The notes under the pieces are model-generated. The model ran no database searches. It saw only the letters and a list, made by a program, of their open reading frames with translations, and was not told the DNA's origin. From positions 372,001 through 436,000 of the forward strand of contig JAWZYV010017538.1 of the NCBI GenBank assembly GCA_038373885.1: a DNA stretch of 64,000 nucleotides, given 5' to 3'. This document shows positions 33,674 to 44,814 of the stretch, piece after piece (the first letter of the stretch is position 1; each line of letters begins with the position of its first letter). Position numbers and translations under genes: made by a program. The DNA is from Cheiracanthium punctorium. Its lineage: Eukaryota > Arthropoda > Arachnida > Araneae > Cheiracanthiidae.

Positions 33674-34264
33674 TTATGGGTTTTTTCGGATGCAGGAGAG
33701 GCGAGAGAAAAATTTACGGATACGTCTGAATTTCTTTTTACGGTATGTAATATTGGTAAAGTCGTTAAGTGGTGGAACAGGTGGTGGGAATCGTGGAGTA
33801 GGAGGTGACGGTGTGGTAGGTGGGAATGGATCTGGTGGATTGTCTGAGTAGTATGGCTGTGGTATGAGATGATAAGGCATGCGTGTGATTCTGATATGTC
33901 TGGTGTATCTAGAAAAGTCGGGCATGGGTTTTAATCCTCTAATATATAGCATTGCCTCGGGTGTGGGTCTACTGAAAGAAGTATTGGCTGTTGAGTATGA
34001 TGAGATGGAATGCGTGTCACTATTACATGTTGTGTAAGATGAGACGGAATGTGTGTCACTAGCTGTTGTATAGGATGAGGTGGAATCTGTGTCACTATTG
34101 TCTGTGGTGGGTGTTGTACTTACTACCGGGGACTCCTCCTCCTTCACCACTGGCACACCCGAGACGACAGCAGGGGGCCGAACAAAAACAAAACGAAACA
34201 AAAGTTTCCGTACGAATAAATGCAGTATAATAAAAGCTCCAAAGAACAGCAAAAAAGACGCCAT
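33674..34264 (-). CDS. Unrecognised 196-codon ORF with N-terminal membrane segment
   Basis: Single open frame on the minus strand, starting MASFLLFFGAFIILHLFVRK. Residues 4-28 are hydrophobic with flanking Arg/Lys, consistent with one signal-anchor or membrane helix. Residues 57-97 are three imperfect 12-13-residue units of the type SDTHS(V/I)SSY(T/S)T. Residues 136-166 are Pro-rich, and 175-195 are strongly basic (YRKKKFRRIRKFFSR). No family recognised. It is by far the longest ORF in this non-coding landscape, its repeat units are all multiples of three bases, and it lies next to the minus-strand coding-like repeats at 32.6-33.2 kb. It may be a nested gene, an exon, or a piece of an integrated element. 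A Gly-rich plus-strand ORF at 33,645-33,851 is its shadow. Confidence 0.4.
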   Translation of the reverse strand: MASFLLFFGAFIILHLFVRKLLFRFVFVRPPAVVSGVPVVKEEESPVVSTTPTTDNSDTDSTSSYTTASDTHSVSSYTTCNSDTHSISSYSTANTSFSRPTPEAMLYIRGLKPMPDFSRYTRHIRITRMPYHLIPQPYYSDNPPDPFPPTTPSPPTPRFPPPVPPLNDFTNITYRKKKFRRIRKFFSRLSCIRKNP

Positions 34265-34619
34265 ACTTCGAACAAGGTCTGATATAGACTGAAGTCATTT
34301 GTTGAAGTTCCATAACTTTACATTGTTATGTGAACAATGCCAGAATTTGAAACATGCAGTTTGATTGTTACGTTCTTTTTTTCTCTATTATTAAGTAACA
34401 ATACTGAAATAATGTTTAAAAAATGATGTTTTGCAAATGTTATGAATAAATATGTAAACAAATGCCAATTTTTCCTATTTTCGGTGCAGTATTTAAAAAA
34501 AGTGATATTCGTATTTAAAAAAAAAAAAAAATCTGGAGTGACTCTACTCGACTTTCCGAACACTTACGATTAAGATCATTACCAAGCACTTAAATAAATT
34601 TTAATCGATGAATAATTCA

Positions 34620-35035
34620 AACATATACCAAATCGAAACTCAATCGAATGCACCGTTTAAACGCTTGCACACTTTCAAGAATTTCTCCCCATATGCCATT
34701 ATGCCGTAACATAAAAGAAAGTTTTGTCGTAGTCCTGTAGGAGAACTATAAGTCCTATACACACCAAAATCAATACCGGTCTTAGGATGGTGGTTTATAA
34801 CATGTATACCCAATTTGAGCTCAATCGAATCTACCGTTTAAACGCTAGCGCACTTTCAAGAAATTCCCCCCATAGGCCATAATGTAAAAGAAATCTTTGT
34901 CGTAGCCCTGTAGAAAAACTATAAGTCCTATACACACCAAAATCAATACCGGTCTTGCGACGGTGGTTTATGACATATATATCGAATTTGAGCTCAATCG
35001 AATGCTCCGTTCAGGAGCTATCGTGTTCACTCACA
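34620..35035. repeat. Tandem repeat of ~175-180 bp, two and a fraction units, ending in (CA)n
   Basis: ACTCAATCGAAT.(C/T)ACCGTTTAAACGCT, then CACTTTCAAGAA and the CTATAAGTCCTATACACACC segment, begin at about 34,640 and 34,820. A third start, GAGCTCAATCGAATGCTCCG, begins at about 34,990 and runs into CACACACATACA. This could be the 3' region of a retroelement with a simple-repeat tail; the family is not identified. Confidence 0.75.
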
Positions 35036-35039
35036 CACA

Positions 35040-36210
35040 CACATACACACATACATACATACATCTCGTAAAAATAGCATAAATGGATTCAGAAGCCCTC
35101 AAAACGTGTAAAAACACCAAAATCTCGAAGTCGAATTTTTTCATGATTACAATACTTTCCTTACAGGGTACATATGTTCGGAAAGTAAAAATCGTATTAT
35201 AGTCGTATTCTCGCACCATCACGCTGTCATAAGTAACAAATTTAACAATGCATTGTTGAATTTCGGCTATTTTCATTTCTTCAAATAAGGCAAAACACTT
35301 TTTTTAATCTGTCGATCAGTTCTTGCTGGACATGCGCTTTATGGAGGCCACTGAACTTAATAACTGCATTATTTCTGCACTAATCACTGCTGAATTAAAA
35401 AATTAAAGCTAAACTCTAATAAAACCTACACTTGTTTTTAAAAATACTATTTCGGTACGCTCTCAGTAAATTGCGCCAAGCTTAAAACTGTGCAAATCGG
35501 TAGATCCTACTACTTTCTCAAAATCGCCAAATCAGCCATTTTTTCCCTCCAAACTAAAAAATATACATATTAGTCTCGGAAATCTCCCAATCCCTTATTC
35601 TTTTACACATAAAAAACAATGAATTCCTGCTCTGATTTCACATGAACGCAATATTTTAATTAAAAAATAACTTTGTAAATAATCTAAACAGAAAAAAATC
35701 ATTATTCTTTTATTTTTACTGCCGGACTCTAAATAATTTAATAAAATAGCCAAACATGGCAACCTCGATGCTTATTTCTCGCTTTTTTGACTGCAGGGGT
35801 TGCAATTGCGGAATTACGGAGATCAAAAATTAGCGTTTTTGACGGGTTTTTTATCAATATCTTCTAAAATAATTCGAATTTCGAAATTTAAATTAGCGGA
35901 AGACCTTCCTCGGAATTTTCCGAATCTATGGACACCTCGATCGAAACTCAACTCCCAGCCGTTTCGGAGGAGATGATGTTACACACAGACAGGCAGACGC
36001 GGACAGATTTTAATAGTATAGAAGAAGATTACAATGAATATTTTCATGAATACAAATTTTCAAGAATGTATATATTCATGCATTTGAAAGATAAAATTCA
36101 ATTTAGAAGTTGAATAATTAAGTTTTCATCCATTTTCCCTTTCTTTACTGGTCATTAAACGTTTTACATTTCGTTGTATTGAATCACAGCTGCCTTTATT
36201 TATGATACAG
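35040..36210. other. Intron, no gene seen
   Basis: AT-rich; ORFs here are short and lack motifs. Confidence 0.5.
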
Positions 36211-36331
36211 ATAGCAAAACTTCATTCAGGTGGCAATGCTTTGACAGATAGGGACAGCGATGGAAGGACTGCTTTACACCATGCTGCCTTTATTGGAAAT
36301 GTAGACGTTGTTAGATATTTGGCTGCTTATG
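36211..36331 (+). CDS. rdgA: DGK zeta/iota-like exon 6 of window (ankyrin repeats 1-2)
   Basis: The 121-base exon, acceptor TATGATACAG and donor GGTAAGTTTT, is in phase 0 to phase 1. It completes repeat 1 with IAKLHSGGNALTDRDSDG and gives repeat 2 as RTALHHAAFIGN followed by VDVVRYLAAY. The TALHHAA core and the G(N/D).DVVRYL helix are canonical ankyrin features. They match the DGK type IV repeat order, in which LHHA is followed by VVRYLL. Confidence 0.93.
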
Positions 36332-37445
36332 GTAAGTTTTAATGATAAAGTAATATTATTATTAAAATGTAACAATGATTCATTCTTCTAAAGTTAATTT
36401 TGCGAAAGTATTAATGTACGCATAACGATAATTTATTTTTATGCTAATTTTCCGGAAGAACTTAAAGGAGAGGTCTGGTAAATCTCAATTGTTGCTGTTG
36501 TTCCAATTTTCTTAGCAGGAAAATTAATTACACAATTACAATGCTAATTTTAATTACAAGATCATACTTCAACAATATAAAAAAGTCTGAATGTATTCTC
36601 CATTACGTCTTAAACCATCATAGTACTCACAAACTTCTTTACAAAATGCATTAAATGCAGACAAGGTCTCCCTCCATTTATAATAAAAACTTACCATTGT
36701 AAGAGAGTGATTGTTAATGGATATAAACTTGAATAGCTTTGGAAATGAAAATAAAGAAATAAAAAACATATTTTTAAAATACCACAAAATAAACTAAAAA
36801 ACAAAAGGACAATAATTAAAGTCAAACGAATAATAAAATAACCCAAATATAAAAGTTCGTTCTGCCTTTTAATTCTGTGAAATTTCTGATTATTTTCCTT
36901 CAAATAAATTTGCTCTGCTACTTTATATCCAATTATCGAAATCACTTAATATGACCTTAAAAGTTGGAGAGAGTAACGTTCTTTTTTTATTATTATTAAT
37001 TTTAATTTTGAGAAATTTTCTTTCTACTTGCCACATTTATTGAGCAAAAATGCAATAGCAAAATTTGGTGCAAAATCTTGAGATGATTTTAGTTTTAAAA
37101 CTTCAATCTGGCTGTACCTTTTACTTAATAATTCCAAAACTTACAGCAGTTTATCTATTTTAGTAATTCCCAACCTTCTTTTTCTTGGTAATCCCTTCTA
37201 CAATTTGAAAAGTATTGGTGAACTTTTCGAATGTAGTCGTAATATATTACTTTCGCAAGTCCATTGATGCATCTCGTGGAACTACCGGCTGGGTTCCAGC
37301 GCATTTATATCCGTCGTTCTCCATTGGTCAGCATCACTTTCAAATATTTATGTTGTATAAAATAGAAAATAAATGTTGCGGGTACTCATTTAGTTAAATT
37401 GGCACTCTACAGCTTTGATCGCTTTGCTTATTGTAATAATCGATA

Positions 37446-37524
37446 CCCTAGTAGCACAACTAGTTCAAGAAACGTTTAAATTACGTTGGAAAAAACGTTT
37501 TTTGGACTAATTGTGCTACTAGGG
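37446..37524. mobile_element. 79-bp fold-back MITE with TA target duplication
   Basis: It begins CCCTAGTAGCACAACTAGT and ends with the inverted ACTAATTGTGCTACTAGGG, with TA on both sides. The centre holds repeated AACGTTT, similar in style to the 100-bp MITE at 23,871. Confidence 0.75.
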
Positions 37525-37831
37525 TAAAACTCTAGTTTAAATTTTAATTAAAGATCTTCCACCAGATCATCTTATGTTGTATAGTCAAAATTAATATTTC
37601 TTCATCAAACTTTGTGGCGTGGCTGCTTCAGCTTAAAGTTAGCCGGATATCAATCTCTTCGGCCTAATATTTTGCACCGCAGAACATGTTATTTAAAACC
37701 ACATCGCATCGAAAAAAAATGCTTTTTATTTAATTTATTACTTGAGAAAAAAAAAAATTTACAAATTCGATCCAAAATGCCGCCCAAAAAAGGAACCTGG
37801 TTTGTCCTGCGGTAGGGCCATTCCTGATATA

Positions 37832-38271
37832 CAGGGTGAATCTAAACTCTTGGGCAAAACCTTAAGGGGTGATAGGGCACACAATGAGGAATCGTAATCA
37901 CATAGCAATCTGGGGTGAAAAACGCAGTTTTAACTTACCCGGCAATAATCACTTTTGGAAAAGCATTGAAGTGTCCGTCTAATTTCTTAGGCAGGTTTCA
38001 TAATGGCTCGTCTCCGAAAATTTCATCCATGAAATAAAATAAAGTTTTTTAACTATCTATTTTAGTCTTCTATTTTCGGAGAAAAATACATTAGTTTCTG
38101 GCGAAACAATAGTCGGAAAGCGCACTGTTTTTTCAGCACTTATTTCCAAAGTGATTATTAACAGCTATACGAAGACGACGTTGCCGACCCCACATTGCTA
38201 TGCGATTCTGATTCCTTATTATGTGCTTTATGACCCCTTAAAGTTTTGCCAAAGAGTTTAGATTCACCCTG
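37832..38271. mobile_element. TA-flanked MITE, 440 bp, copy 2
   Basis: Same ends and nearly the same sequence as 31,426-31,866, with TA on both sides. The differences are scattered substitutions and small indels. Confidence 0.88.
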
Positions 38272-38274
38272 TAG

Positions 38275-39650
38275 ATTACAGCATTGTATGTATGTGAATA
38301 AGTATTTCTGAAGTACTGCATTTAGGCTTAAAATTATGTTTTATTTTGGGAATATTTTTTGTGTGCTAATCAGAAGTCATGTAATTTGATGATACACAGC
38401 AAAGAAAAATGTTGCAGTGCCGGAATAAAATATTACAAAATCGGTTTTGAAATGAATTGAGTTGCTTGAGTATTTAAATTTTAAGAAACAGTATGTAATA
38501 ACATAAAAAATGTAAAGAAAAAAAATAAGAAAGTATCTGAAAATTAATCTAAAAAATTCAGAACCGTTTACTCGGTTTTAGCTTGACGGGTGATTCCTAT
38601 CCTGAAATATTAATTCCTGATCAAAAAGTAATTCACTTTTAAATTTCAAAAAGATATCCTTCTGGTGCGAAGAAACCCTCAAAAACACTTATTGTCTTAT
38701 TATACTTTTGTCTACTCTGGCAACCAAAATATTTTCCATCCATTATTGGTCTTAAACCACACAGTTTAGGGTAAGAAAAACCGACAAACAGTCGCCTGGC
38801 TAAAACGTAAGTAGTTTCGTCTACACTGGGCAGAACTCTATACTCGCTAGCAAACGTTACTACTATTACAACTTTATACAAAGGGAATTTTGTTTCAATT
38901 TAGATACCATGATGCAAATCTAAGTTTGTGAGTGAAATGATTTGGCAGATCTGCTCCGAATGAATGAACTTTAATTAGTGTTAGAAAATGTCTGTTTTTT
39001 GCGTACGGGTGCTCAGCTAGTTTATAATAATAAAAAATAACAGTTAGTAAAGTTTACTCTCATTATTATATCTCACATCACCATAACATCCTCTGCAACC
39101 AGTTTTTATTATGCGCCTTCCGAAATCACTGTAATTTATTTTATGGGCAGTTTACACGAAGACAGAAAAAAAAGAAAACAAATATGCCCCAAACAAAAGT
39201 ATGCAAATGATATTCCTTTTCATTGAATGCCGTCTGGGTTTTTAACGGCTCATTTAAAAAACGACACTGTTATTTAAACGGCGCAAATAGCTTACCATTA
39301 CGACATCCATTCCGATGGCTTCCAATGCTTGCTCGCTGAGAAACGTATACTGTAAAAACGAAAGTTTATTTTGATTTTAAACTTAAAAATACTGTCTTTT
39401 ATAAATTTTTTGACCGAATTGTTATTCTGATGTATGCCAATAAAATGCTCTGGAAACCAGCGAGTTGTGTTTCACGTAACATCAATGAGAAGTACTCATC
39501 CAATCTTTATAAATATTTTAGACATTTACCTAATGAATAAGCAGATTTCAAGTACCACTTGTTATTTGTAAATGATTGGAAATCGTCAAAAATGTCAATC
39601 AAGTAATTGTTGTTGTCTCACTATTCTAACTTAAACATAATGTCTAATGC
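38275..39650. other. Intron, no gene seen
   Basis: AT-rich; no repeat recognised. Confidence 0.5.
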
Positions 39651-39654
39651 TAAT

Positions 39655-40225
39655 GGTGGAACATCAGGCGGTGGATCAGAGGGGGTAGGGGGAGATGGGG
39701 CGATTGCATCCCTCCCCGAATGCACTTAAACCTTCTATTGAAAGTCAAACATTGGGCCAACAGCCCCTCTGTGGGGCAAAGGCCTACGCTGCCCAACGTG
39801 ACCACGGGCTCTGGGATACGGATGCCTCGGCCAGGTGGTCAGCCTGACGCGAAGCTCCCACTGTTTGACCCCAAACAAATTGCTCTGGTCCTCATTTTAT
39901 CGACCCACTCAAGGGATGAAAAGCTGAGTCGACCTTGCACAGCCCAGGATTCGATATGTGGAACGGCAGAGCTGTGCGCTAGCCATTACACGACTGGGCT
40001 TCAAACCTTCTATTGAACCTACGTTTAATCTGTTAGGAACAGCATCTGTCAAAGAAGGAGAGTCTTTTCCGTTGCGTCTTTTTAAATGGGGAGAGCAAAC
40101 AGGTTAAAAATGAGTTCAAGATTAAAACTGAGCAATTAAAAAAAAAAAAAAAAGAAAAAATGTGTGACCCATCGCTGACAATATGTTTCTTCAAACTTAT
40201 CATCCCTCTCTTGCACTTTTCTAGA
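39655..40225. mobile_element. Second copy of the 2.2-kb-region repeat, interrupted by a SINE
   Basis: Left part (GGGGGTAGGGGGAGATGGGG ... CACTTAAACCTTCTATTGAA) and right part (CCTACGTTTAATCTGTTAGG ... AAAGAAGGAGAGTC ... GTTCAAGATTAAAACTGAGC) match 2,165-2,545 in order. The SINE at 39,743-40,002 splits them. Confidence 0.65.
39743..40002 (-). mobile_element. tRNA-derived SINE (family B) with 15-bp target duplication
   Basis: AAACCTTCTATTGAA flanks it exactly at 39,728-39,742 and 40,003-40,017. On the minus strand it begins GCCCAGTCGTGTAATGGCTA with box A-like TAATGGCTAGCGCAC. About 30 bases on comes box B-like ATATCGAATCCTGGG, then a unique GC-rich body. The 98-codon plus-strand ORF over it is a shadow. 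Confidence 0.85.
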
Positions 40226-40514
40226 TCTGCCATTAGCGAATGGATGCTTATGTATAATACAAATAAAAATTTGTACTAACACTGTAGAAACTATGTAAAA
40301 CTTGTATCATTTGTTCTTCTTGCACATAACTTTAAATGTGTCCCAATTAAAACCATTATTATCGAGAGTTTTATGGTTAAATTCACTGTACATAGGTATT
40401 CTACTGGTCGAAATTTATTTTCGTTGATTGGACAGTGACCAGTAATACATTATATGCAAGATTATGGAAGAAAAACAAAACATTTCTAGTTCATGTTATC
40501 TCAAATTGTTAGAA

Positions 40515-40735
40515 GTGCATGACCATATTATACAGTGGTTAAAGCACCTCTATCAACGATCATGGGCCCGAATTCGACTCCCGGCTTGGGGTTGGTTGTT
40601 AAAATGTCCGTCCCTTCATAAGGGGTAGTGCTAGCCTTCGTATAGGGCACCCGCGTAATAAAGTGGCCAACGCTACCGGTATTATGTAACGGCCAATGCT
40701 TATAGACTGTAGGTTAAGACAAAATTAATATACAA
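40515..40735 (+). mobile_element. tRNA-derived SINE-like unit (family C)
   Basis: TACAGTGGTTAAAGCACCTC (box A-like) and CCGAATTCGACTCCCGGC (box B-like) are about 40 bases apart, as in a tRNA gene, followed by a body with GGGGTTGGTTGTTAAAATG and GGGCACCCGCG. No acceptor stem can be drawn, so a real tRNA gene is unlikely. A 14-base stretch of the head is repeated at 40,796-40,809. Confidence 0.6.
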
Positions 40736-40809
40736 GGTGTGACCGAAAAGCTCGGTGAATGGTATCATAAAATAAAGGAAACAAGAATTATAAGCAAAGC
40801 ACCTCTATC

Positions 40810-41249
40810 GCATTCCGTCTTTTTTTTATTGATTTTCAAAATCCATCAGTCATTTTTTGCGACACTCGGTACTATCGCTAAGGATTAATAATAAAGCAAA
40901 TAAATACTTTCGCGCAACTAGATTACTTGGACATGATATTTCCATCGATGTTAAAAATTTCAACCGTGCTACTTCCATTAAAAAATTCCTGAAACAATTG
41001 CGTTGTTCAAACACTTCAATTCTATTACAGTACTTTGTTCTTGTTTTTTTTTAACTCTGAAACAGCGAATTATTTTTTTTCCATGCTTGTTAGGAAAAGA
41101 AATGTTTTTATTTCTCTTGTTGCCGAACTCAATCATTGGCCCTTTTCCAAATTCTAGATACTGCTCAAGTTAGAATTCTTACTTGAAATGCTTTTGCGCT
41201 GTGCAGAGTTTATCGATTTTTATTGATTGAATTTGTTCATTTTTTTCAG
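40810..41249. other. Intron, no gene seen
   Basis: T-rich approach to the 37-base ankyrin-loop exon. Confidence 0.5.
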
Positions 41250-41286
41250 CTCCAATTTCAGTGTTAGATGCTCAGGATGATATAAT
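41250..41286 (+). CDS. rdgA: DGK zeta/iota-like exon 7 of window (ankyrin loop)
   Basis: A 37-base exon, acceptor TTTTTTCAG, donor ATAAT|GTAAGTT. With the neighbouring split codons it reads APISVLDAQDDIM, the loop between repeats 2 and 3, equivalent to the APPEILDA-type segment of DGK zeta. Phase 1 to phase 2. Too short to be found by ORF length; recognised because it bridges two ankyrin exons in frame. Confidence 0.85.
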
Positions 41287-42670
41287 GTAAGTTATTTTAC
41301 ATTATTTTTTTAATGCCCTTCCCTATTACTTTTATTGAAAATAATTCTTTATTATGAGGAAAACCTATATTATTCAGAAGTATGTCAAATTTAATGAGAA
41401 CATTTTATTTAAAAAAATAAATGAACAAAACTTGAATGAAATGTGAACTTTTTCTTTAAATGGAAGAAATAACATTTAATGAGTAATTTTGAGAATTATT
41501 CACTCAATTATTCTGAATAAATTGCCATATCCAGGAAGTAAATTATTTTCTGGGAATTTGTGCTTTATGCCATTTCCTGAAATTTCTTTTGCAGGTAATG
41601 AACTGTAATAATTTAATCATTTGAATAAAAATACTCTTTTTTTTCGTTTAAGAAATAAAGAAGGGTTTTAAAATAAAGAAGATCATGGTTCACTAAATTT
41701 ATAAATTAACAAATTTTAGATATTCTTTATTTATGTAGAGGATGAAGAATTTTGTAAATTATTTAATTGGCATTTGTACGAACATAGCCAGCTGAAATTA
41801 AAGTGACTCTGTTATTTTGGAAAGTATCTTGTGTTGTCGATTATAGATCGTCCAAAAAAAAATATGTTAATAATATGTTTTAAAAATATGTTAATTTTAT
41901 TTCTTGTGAAATAAGACTATTAAGATTTTTAGCGGATTTTCTATGGTAAAATAATGTTTGACTCTACTATTAATTAGAATATTTTGAGCGAGCAATGTTT
42001 GAATAAACTCGAATAGTAAAAACGGTTGTTTTAAGTTCATGTTATTTTCATCGTCTAGACGTTTTAATTAAGGTTACAAAAAGTTTAATTGGGAAAAAAA
42101 CCTTCAAAAATGTTTTATACACAGTACAGTTGTTTAATGGAGAACGGTGTAGGTTTAGTAATTTTCAGTATGCTGATTGAGATTTACTATAGAGCCCTCA
42201 CTAGCAATTTGTCCTTGATAACCACCCATATTTTTATCATACCATAAAAATGTAAGCAGGAACAAACTTCAACATTGTGCTAGTTTTGCAAACAATTATG
42301 TTTTAATGTAATTCGTTACAACAATTAAAAATGATCTAATTTAAATTAAGTGATAAAGAAATGATCTGAGAGAGTGGACTGCTTAACTATGTTGCATCTG
42401 TAAAGGAAATTCTAAGTACCCATAAGTTGCCGGCTCATTATAATTAAGTTATAAGTAAAGTTTTCGCACTGCTGTCGTGTCCAATACCAGAAACATAACC
42501 AAAATTTAACTTTTTTCTCAAATGGAACTGTAAAACTGCGGCTGAGATAATTCAAAAGATATTGCTTCACTCCACGACAAAGTGTTTACGAAACATTCTT
42601 ACAAACACAATTCTATATAAGTTATATAACAACGGATCGTAATTGCACAGAACTCGATCAGAGTCCAAGT
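41287..42670. other. Intron, no gene seen
   Basis: Strongly AT-rich, no motif. Confidence 0.55.
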
Positions 42671-42679
42671 TTCTGACCT

Positions 42680-42795
42680 CTCGTGTGACGATCTACCGGT
42701 CTTGAGTTTTGGGTGGTTTTCACCTTTTGTAACGTGAATACGTGTTAGAACCTTAAACATTCTTCCACCCAAAGTATCTCCCCCGAGGGAAATAC
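42680..42795 (+). mobile_element. Truncated tRNA-derived SINE (family A), 3' part only
   Basis: Starts GATCTACCGGTCTTGAGTTT and continues GGGTGGTTTTCACC...AACGTGAATACGTGTTAGAACC, the 3' body of the family A copies; no promoter boxes remain. Confidence 0.6.
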
Positions 42796-43212
42796 ACCTC
42801 GAGTATGTTTGCTCTGACACAACACACACATACATAGAAAACACGTTTAAAATACTATAAAATTTGAGAGAGATTTTCGTATGCCTGAATGCTTGGGAAG
42901 CATTAGTATAACTAGGTGTAGCATAATTTCTATGAATTATGCTATTAGCTCAGTAATTCATGGATATTCCTGAGTAATGCGCTCATAACGACACATTTGT
43001 AAAGTGCAATATCGATTTAAGGCAAAAAACATTTTTTTGTTTCGTGAAAATAGTAAAATAAAGTTACCAATCATTAAAAGTACTTTTTCAACTGAAATCA
43101 GATGAACGATGCTACAGACAAACAATATCTTCCAAATGAATGCAGCCTGAGAATTTTTATTAATTTTTTTTTTATTAATAAACTCTAAAACTTTTTTTTT
43201 TTTCATATTTAG

Positions 43213-43312
43213 GTATCATACAGCATTGCACCGAGCTGCTACCAGAAGAGACAAGCTCGTGTGCTCAATTTTGGTGAGTGCAGGTGCATCATTGGACATG
43301 AAAGACAAACAG
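43213..43312 (+). CDS. rdgA: DGK zeta/iota-like exon 8 of window (ankyrin repeat 3)
   Basis: A 100-base exon, acceptor TCATATTTAG, donor CAG|GTATGTT, phase 2 to phase 0. It encodes YHTALHRAATRRDKLVC, then SILVSAGASLDMKDKQ. The TALHRAA core, V/I C.ILV.AGASL and the closing KD.Q are typical of the third ankyrin repeat in type IV DGKs. The intron that follows, about 16.5 kb, is the largest in the window and carries most of its repeat arrays. Confidence 0.92.
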
Positions 43313-44085
43313 GTATGTTAAATTAAATTAAATATATATCAGGATGAAGGTACAGTTATGAAACACGTTACGATTCAACCTATAATAGGATATGCTTTGC
43401 CATTTTAGTATTTTTTATCATTAACCAATTTAGTGCAAGGTAAATGTGATTAATATAAGTTCTAAGAGCGTCAGTCTACATTTGAAGTTATCCTGCAATG
43501 AAATGGAATGTTTATATTACAGCATTATTTGGAATTGGAAATTAAATTAGTAGTTTTCTGATACCGTTATTCATTACCTGATATAGTGTGAAAAACATTT
43601 TTTGGGATCAAGGGGGGCGTGTTAAAAAAATTTGCACTCTCTCAATATACTTATCATATGTATCCTGTCAACAACAATCTATTAAATTAAAATTTTATTT
43701 GAAATTTAACACACACTGCAAAATTTCATTTAATACTACACTGTATTAAATATCTGTAATTTTACAACACAATGTGCTGTATCTAATTTACAACACGTGC
43801 AGCAAAATCAAATTCAAGCACTCGCGCTTGGTTTTTTAAACTTAGGGTGGCACTTCTGGTGGTCACATGACATTCATAGCGAATCAGAATATCGTGCCAT
43901 TATCAGTGAGCTAAGCTAGGACTCCAGGCAAGAATATGTGAGTTGAGAGAGGGTTTGGTTGCCATGCCCATGTTTTTGTAATCTGGTATATGTAAACCGA
44001 CGTGTTGTTTAACCGACTCTTGTTATACTTCAACGGCTGTTAAAGATTTCAATAAAATTGATTATGGGAGGGCGGTTGTGTTCAG

Positions 44086-44225
44086 ACGTTAATTGTTGAA
44101 GTCGTTCCAGATTTGAAAAGCAAATGCGTAAATTTCCAAGAGATATTGAACGAAGAAAACAGTGTGGATAGTGAATTGCCGATGTGTTACAATGGAATCC
44201 GGTTACGGAAGTTGGACTTTGCAGT
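44086..44225 (+). CDS. Candidate single exon of unknown gene
   Basis: An open frame of 140 bases lies between GTGTTCAG and a consensus donor GCAGT|GTAAGTAA. It reads TLIVEVVPDLKSKCV, then NFQEILNEENSVDSELP and CYNGIRLRKLDFAV. Its balanced composition differs from the AT-rich surroundings. It lies near the left end of the possible 10.6-kb insertion, so it may belong to a transposon gene. No further exon of the same gene was found and the family is not recognised. It does not join the DGK exons in the expected order. Confidence 0.3.
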
Positions 44226-44814
44226 GTAAGTAATTCTATTATAATATTTATTTGGTTGAAATTATGATATGTAGTAAAAAGTTTAGGTTCCAGATAATCG
44301 TATAATGTTGTAATTTAGTCTTCCAAAGCTTCTAATAACGTATAAAGTATGTGTTTATTGTACGATGTTTGGATATTGGCGGTGTTCTAAACGGTGCCAA
44401 ACCGAGTTCCGGTGTGCATTTGTTTAGTAAACAAGACTGCTGAACTGAAAAATTTCTGCAAGGTTATTACGCGTTAATGATAGTAAACTATCAAATTGTA
44501 TTAATTAAATAATAATATAACTTATATACTGCTTTTATTTTTATTTTAAAAAATCTTTTTAAAGTGCTGTTTCTTCATTTTATAAAACCAAGTTCGTATA
44601 CATATACATATTTATAAATATTATTTCTTCGTTTCAATGAGCTAATGGAACATCGATTCGAATATAATTATTTTGAAACATTAACGTCTTGTAGACAAGA
44701 GTTATTGTATTAAAAACTTTTCATCTTAAAGAATATGTAAATAAATATAAAAATATAGTAATAAAATTTCTGTAGTCTCTTTTACTTGCTTCATTATTCT
44801 ATTAATATATTTTA

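Noticed and set aside
33645..33851. Gly-rich plus-strand ORF (GGTGGGNRGVGGDG)
   Set aside because: Antisense of the Pro-rich segment of the 196-codon minus-strand ORF.
39720..40016. 98-codon plus-strand ORF
   Set aside because: Lies on a minus-oriented tRNA-derived SINE with exact target duplications.
40529..40590. tRNA gene
   Set aside because: Box A- and box B-like motifs are present but no acceptor stem or anticodon arm can be paired; it continues into a SINE body.
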